Below, piece after piece: positions 59,827 to 64,000 of a DNA stretch of 64,000 nucleotides. Source of the stretch: Cyathus striatus (lineage: Eukaryota > Basidiomycota > Agaricomycetes > Agaricales > Nidulariaceae); NCBI GenBank assembly GCA_025738555.1, contig JAOVFP010000016.1, forward strand, positions 1,488,001 through 1,552,000, read 5' to 3'. A model generated the notes under the pieces. It had not been told where the DNA came from. It ran no database searches and was given only the letters and a program-made list of their open reading frames with translations. A program made the position numbers and the translations under genes. Each line of letters begins with the position of its first letter. Position 1 is the first letter of the stretch.

Positions 59827-62131
59827 TTAAACCCTGGTTTCTGCAGTAACGTCCTCTCGAGTCATCCAGAACTTGCATCTTGTAATCTCTGCATCGGTTA
59901 CAGTCTGTATTGTGGAATTAGTCTTTATATCACCACCCCTATCGAATAGCAGACGCTGAGGCTGTCCATCAGCAAAGTAGCCGGTCCAAGTTAACGAGTT
60001 CGAAAGTTTAGTAGTCGATGGGTTGCCGGTAGCAATAAATGACGTCCAGTACGCAATGGCTTCCTTTGACAGAGCCGCTTCACTCTACAGTTTAAGTAAG
60101 TTATGTCGCTAAGCGATGAAAGTGAACAGTAGTTTCTTACGCTGTTGAAAGGTATGAAGGTAGCCCCACTTGTGGGTACGATATCAGCAGACTTCCGGTA
60201 TTCGTAGGAGCACGTACCTTGATCCTATATCAAGTCAAAAGTTAACATATGATAGCACGAAATGAATGGGTATAACAAACGTACCATCAAATAAAAAGTA
60301 GACATCTGAGCCGTGCATAGCGCCCAAGAAAGGGCTTGCCTTGAATGCTATAGGATTTGGTGCATCCCAACTTCCAAAAGCATCAATGCACTGTAAAAGA
60401 TACACGAGGCAATATTCATACCTGAAGGCAAATATATTGTTCTGTCGTTTAGCTTTTAGTTGTTCAGCCAAAAACCAATCCCTAATTATAAGCGTCAGAG
60501 AACATGCAGCGGCGAAGGATATGGATCAAATGTACATGCAAGTGTACACAATTTCCCCAGCCATAGTCCAAGCACGATCCCATTGGGTCTGGAATGGGCT
60601 ACCTGGAACATCGGGTGCAGGATAAACCTGTAACGCTTCATCTATTGTTGCATTCGTCTGTAAAGGACGACAATGAACAACGGCAGATCATCCTTGTATG
60701 CACCTTGAAAGCACTTACAACACTTGGCCACCTTGAGAACACTAATCGTCGAATATCATCATCCGTTACAAATTGATCGGGTGTGCCCACAGCAAACGTT
60801 TTGCCATCTCCGGTACAATGACCACCAATGAATTCCACATTGTTGAATTTACCTTCAGCTATCAGTCGAGATGGATACTGAGGAAGGAACCCAGTGGGAC
60901 CTTCAGCTTGTGGTGAAAATGCACCATTAGGATTGGTATTAATTATATCAATAAATTGTGCTGATATTTGCATCAGTAGACAAAAGACAACGCGTACAAG
61001 ACTCCTGACCTGTAGTCCCATTTCGAACGCAGGCCATTAAATTTCCTGAACATCCAAGAGCAGATGTAACGTTTTCTGTATGATAAATTAGAACATATTT
61101 TCACTTGTGATAATGATAAAAACCTCACTGAAAAACTCATCTGCTTGCGCAGGTGGTCTCATTGGTCCGTACCCAATGGACTGAGCAATTGCACGTTTGA
61201 ACGGAACTGGTTTAGATCCTATAATGCCGACACATAAATACAATAGTGGACAAATGATCTGCAGAAAGGCATCACCTCCATAAGCTACTACTTGCATAAC
61301 GACGCTCGCACCACCAGCACTTTCTCCATCAATTGTCACGTTATCAGGATCCCCACCGAACTTCGCTATGTGGCGCTGTACCCATTCCAGTCCAGCACGT
61401 TGGTCTAGCAAGCCAGCATTGAGATCGCCATCGGCAGCTACAACTGAGCCTCCCAGGAAACCGAAGAAGTTGAGGCGGTATGTTATAGATACTCCGACTA
61501 TTCCTCCTGGATGCTGAACTACCCAGTCATATAGCGGGGATCCACGAGGTGTCTAAAGTCGAAATTAGCAAGGCACGAAACAGAGTAAAACTTTGCTCTT
61601 GACTTACCCCAGCGGTAAAGCCTCCTCCCTGGATCAACTGTTAGTAGTGTCAAAGACTGGAAAGGCGAGAACATGGTGCTAACATGAAAATATACAACTA
61701 CAGGAAGCTTAGACTTCTCAGTCGCATTGGTAGGCTTCCAGACATTCAAATTGAGGCAATCTAAACAGAAATCAATAATTGTGGTGCTATGTAAAGAAAA
61801 GCACATATCTACCTTCGCTTCCAACTCCAGCAGTAGCGGGCGTTTGGATACAAAACGAACCCCAGTTCCTAGCATCAGTAACCGTGTGTGTGATCTTGCT
61901 CTCATCCAGCGTTTTTGGAGCTCTGAAGCGCAGAGCTCCGAGAGGAGGCTCGGCATATGGAATACCACCGAAAAACGTCACGGGTCCGTTACGTACACCC
62001 GCAGGGGTCGTGCTATTTCCCGCAAAAGCTGCATAGCCTAGATCAACGACAGGACCTAGTGGCGATGTGAGTCGTGAAGCAGCGAAGGCTCCTTGTGCCA
62101 AGAGTAGGACAGGTAAAAGAGGGGTTAACAT
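59827..62131 (-). CDS. Secreted type-B carboxylesterase/lipase
   Basis: Many short exons on the minus strand give a full-size alpha/beta hydrolase of the carboxylesterase/cholinesterase family. [17 protein letters not shown] is a signal peptide. Then come [35 protein letters not shown] (family signature), [23 protein letters not shown] (oxyanion hole), [36 protein letters not shown] (nucleophile serine in GESAGG), [33 protein letters not shown] (region of the catalytic histidine) and the C-terminal [19 protein letters not shown] with stop 59827-59829. The enzyme is predicted to be exported and to hydrolyse esters; lipids, feruloyl or other plant esters are possible and the sequence does not decide. 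No lesion was seen, although exon joins in the middle were only partly traced. Confidence 0.87.
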
Positions 62132-62783
62132 TTCTGTATGGCGTAGTGCAATAATGAGTTGTACGTGACATATATGAGGCATTGAAGTGAGCTATAAAAA
62201 CATCTGCGAAGTATTAGAAGCCTGGAAGAACACCCATTCTACTTCGAATATTCAGAAGTTTTTGTCACGGGGCTTCAACCCGGACCGTTTTCATGCTGTC
62301 GAATTAAAGAATGTAGATTCCTTCGTATCTTTGCAATAGATTTAACAACAGTCTCTAGTATGCAGGTATATAGACATCGTGGAAAGTTTTGAGTTGAAGT
62401 ATAATCGTACCTCGAGAATATTAAATCGGAGCTCTCTTATCGCCACTCTGGAAACTCCAGTTGAACCTCATCACAACGCCAACCACCACTAAATAAACGC
62501 AACGTACAACCATTGAAGTGCTAGATTCTTCTTCTTCGACACAAATATCGGGCTTCGAGTTTGGTAAGTTTATGAATAGTGTAAAAGCAAATGAGGACAC
62601 GTCTAGGGTGTTTTGCGAAGCGGTCATACGCCACATGTTACAGTCACACGAGATGCAGCCCGGACCGCTTAATGGAGTGTAATGGGGGATGAGTGGTACT
62701 ATAGGTATAGGAAAGACATCTCAGAAGAAATGTTTAGGTTTAAGAGGCATGATGAAATGAATCGAAATTCCAACTTGAACATA
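62132..62783. other. Intergenic upstream of carboxylesterase
   Basis: No gene supported; holds the presumed promoter of the carboxylesterase and runs to the TA target of the MITE. Confidence 0.4.
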
Positions 62784-63162
62784 CTGTACGAATCAGATCA
62801 ATTGGGCAGTCACGCGTCACGCACCCATTCTGCCGCGCCGAAATTTGGGCCATGTCACGCGCCACAAATAAAAATGCCGAAAGGTTAGACCGTGACATAT
62901 TTAGGCGCCGGCGTAATACCTAAAAATTTTCAGTGTAATGACTATTTTTTCTTCTCCAAAAGCTAATTCTCGCTAAACGATAGTGTTCTGTACTTTTGAA
63001 AGCTAAATATATGCACTAATTTGGGCTTATTGGCTAGCTTGAGTAACGAAAATGCCGAAAATTCTGGCATGTCACACTACAAATTCTCGTGTGCCGAAAT
63101 CACTTTGTGGTTTGGGCCTGTCACGCACTCAAAGGCATGCCCAATTGATCGGATTCGTACAG
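62784..63162. mobile_element. MITE with TA target (379 bp)
   Basis: Tips are inverted: ctgtacgaatcagatcaatt at the left, and at the right the complement of ctgtacgaatccgatcaatt; pairing continues into tgggca. TA lies on both sides (62782-62783 and 63163-63164). TA flanks fit a Tc1/mariner-type relative. The interior is repeat-rich, with atgccgaaa and ccatgtcacgc-like blocks, and has no coding frame. Confidence 0.78.
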
Positions 63163-63164
63163 TA

Positions 63165-63651
63165 CTTATAAGTACTCGCACATGTGATACGTGACCGTGA
63201 CCGTGACTAGTTGACGCGTTGACGCGTTGACGTGTCTTTTGAAGAAATTGGCAAAACCCAAGCAAAACCAAGGTAAAACGACCGCCAGGTATTCGGATTT
63301 CGCATGGACTTCGTCAAGCTTCTAGGTTCAAATAGTTAAGACCAATCCTGTTGAAATCGGTGGTGCACTGTGGCAGTGGTACCCACTGCTAGCCCTCCTA
63401 CTCCAAATTTCCCACGCCTCTGCTTATGTGAGCTAAAAAAAAATAAGAAAATACATACTTCAATGCTTTTCACTGTTAACCACAAGGACTTACGAGTGAT
63501 ACTGCTGCCAAAATGTGTTTATAAAGTCCGTTGAAGTATTAAGGTATACAGCAAATGTCTGGTTCGCAAGTACTTGCGTCCTGGGTAACTCTAATGCATC
63601 CGGACCTCCATATCATGAACGATCTAAGATTTGCACTTCAAAGTCTGAATC
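63165..63651. other. 3' flank of the partial gene
   Basis: No gene recognised; a cluster of gacgcgtt repeats lies near 63211-63232. Confidence 0.4.
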
Positions 63652-64000
63652 TTACCACCGAGCGCGTGATTCATGTTGGACACCGGGCGCCACCTCGCCT
63701 CTGTCAGCAGGAGAAGTCGATCTCACCGGACTGTTTTGCTGGCTACGATCGAACATATCACTCCCCAGTGTATCGAGCTCAATGCGGTCGGTTTGCTCGC
63801 ATCCAGAGTACGTGCTATCTGAGTACTGCATAGTACTGGCGGCTTGCGCAGTGGAATAAATTCCTACGTCGGCGTTCTGGTGCAAATTGAGCATTATGCG
63901 AGACATCATGGTAACTGATATGCTATTCATAGCTACTTGTCAGTCTTGACTTATTTGCCGATCAACATGATATGGCTATACCTGCTGGCAAATGTTGACA
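63652..64000 (-). CDS. 3' end of a possible DUF6534-like membrane protein (partial)
   Basis: The gene enters from the right edge on the minus strand. The last exon (about 63652-63937) reads AMNSISVTMMSRIMLNLHQN, then a polar tail with IELDTLGSDM, and stops at 63652. An upstream exon piece near 63982-64000 can join through an intron with donor gtatag. A final membrane helix ending in SRxxLNLR/H followed by a variable tail with ELDTLG is the C-terminal pattern of mushroom seven-helix DUF6533/DUF6534 proteins. Most of the gene is outside the window, so the call is tentative. Confidence 0.4.

Noticed and set aside
1..64000. CRISPR array, prokaryotic operon or phage-like system
   Set aside because: Spliced introns throughout, eukaryotic transposons and fungal gene families exclude a prokaryotic origin; no regular spacer array was seen.

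Overview
The window is nuclear DNA from a filamentous fungus, most likely a basidiomycete of the Agaricomycetes. Genes carry many short GT-AG introns (about 45-70 nt) with CT-rich leaders, and the families (alcohol oxidase-type GMC oxidoreductase, DUF7330 proteins, SRPK-like kinase, hexose transporter, type-B carboxylesterase, small cysteine-rich secreted protein) are typical of mushrooms. Gene models were spliced by hand from the sequence; exon joins are inferences supported by reading frame and family motifs.

Layout. 1-7.5 kb: sparse sequence holding a dead copy of a shikimate/quinate dehydrogenase-like gene split by a hAT-like element. 7.5-10.4 kb: the apparently intact copy of that gene, whose 3' exon and flank are repeated in tandem as decaying ~540 bp units carrying tRNA-like sequences. 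11-12.4 kb: an intact 2-oxoglutarate/Fe(II) oxygenase. 13.4-22.6 kb: a minus-strand alcohol oxidase-like gene stretched to 9 kb by two related long-TIR transposons, one holding a solo LTR. 22.8-30.7 kb: transposon graveyard with an 8-bp-TSD element, a dispersed 1.5 kb repeat and two inverted copies of an ~890 bp element, one split by a Tc1/mariner-like insertion. 30.8-34 kb: a DUF7330 gene and a secreted cysteine-rich protein. 36.5-41.2 kb: a hAT-like element, a hexose transporter and a kinase pseudogene. 41.2-47.5 kb: a second copy of the dispersed repeat, a fused double DUF7330 gene and an intradiol dioxygenase. 48.3-55.6 kb: a broken methyltransferase, a membrane-anchored unknown and two more DUF7330 genes. 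55.6-64 kb: decayed repeats, an unknown conserved gene, a secreted carboxylesterase, a TA-flanked MITE and the end of a possible DUF6534-like membrane protein.

Themes. Five DUF7330 domains lie in four genes within 25 kb, including one in-frame fusion of two tandem paralogues. At least ten mobile elements can be bounded, several by exact target-site duplications. Three genes (alcohol oxidase, kinase, methyltransferase) and one gene copy (shikimate dehydrogenase) look broken. The intact enzymes (oxygenase, intradiol dioxygenase, carboxylesterase, sugar transporter) fit a saprotrophic or plant-associated carbon metabolism, but they do not form an obvious biosynthetic cluster.
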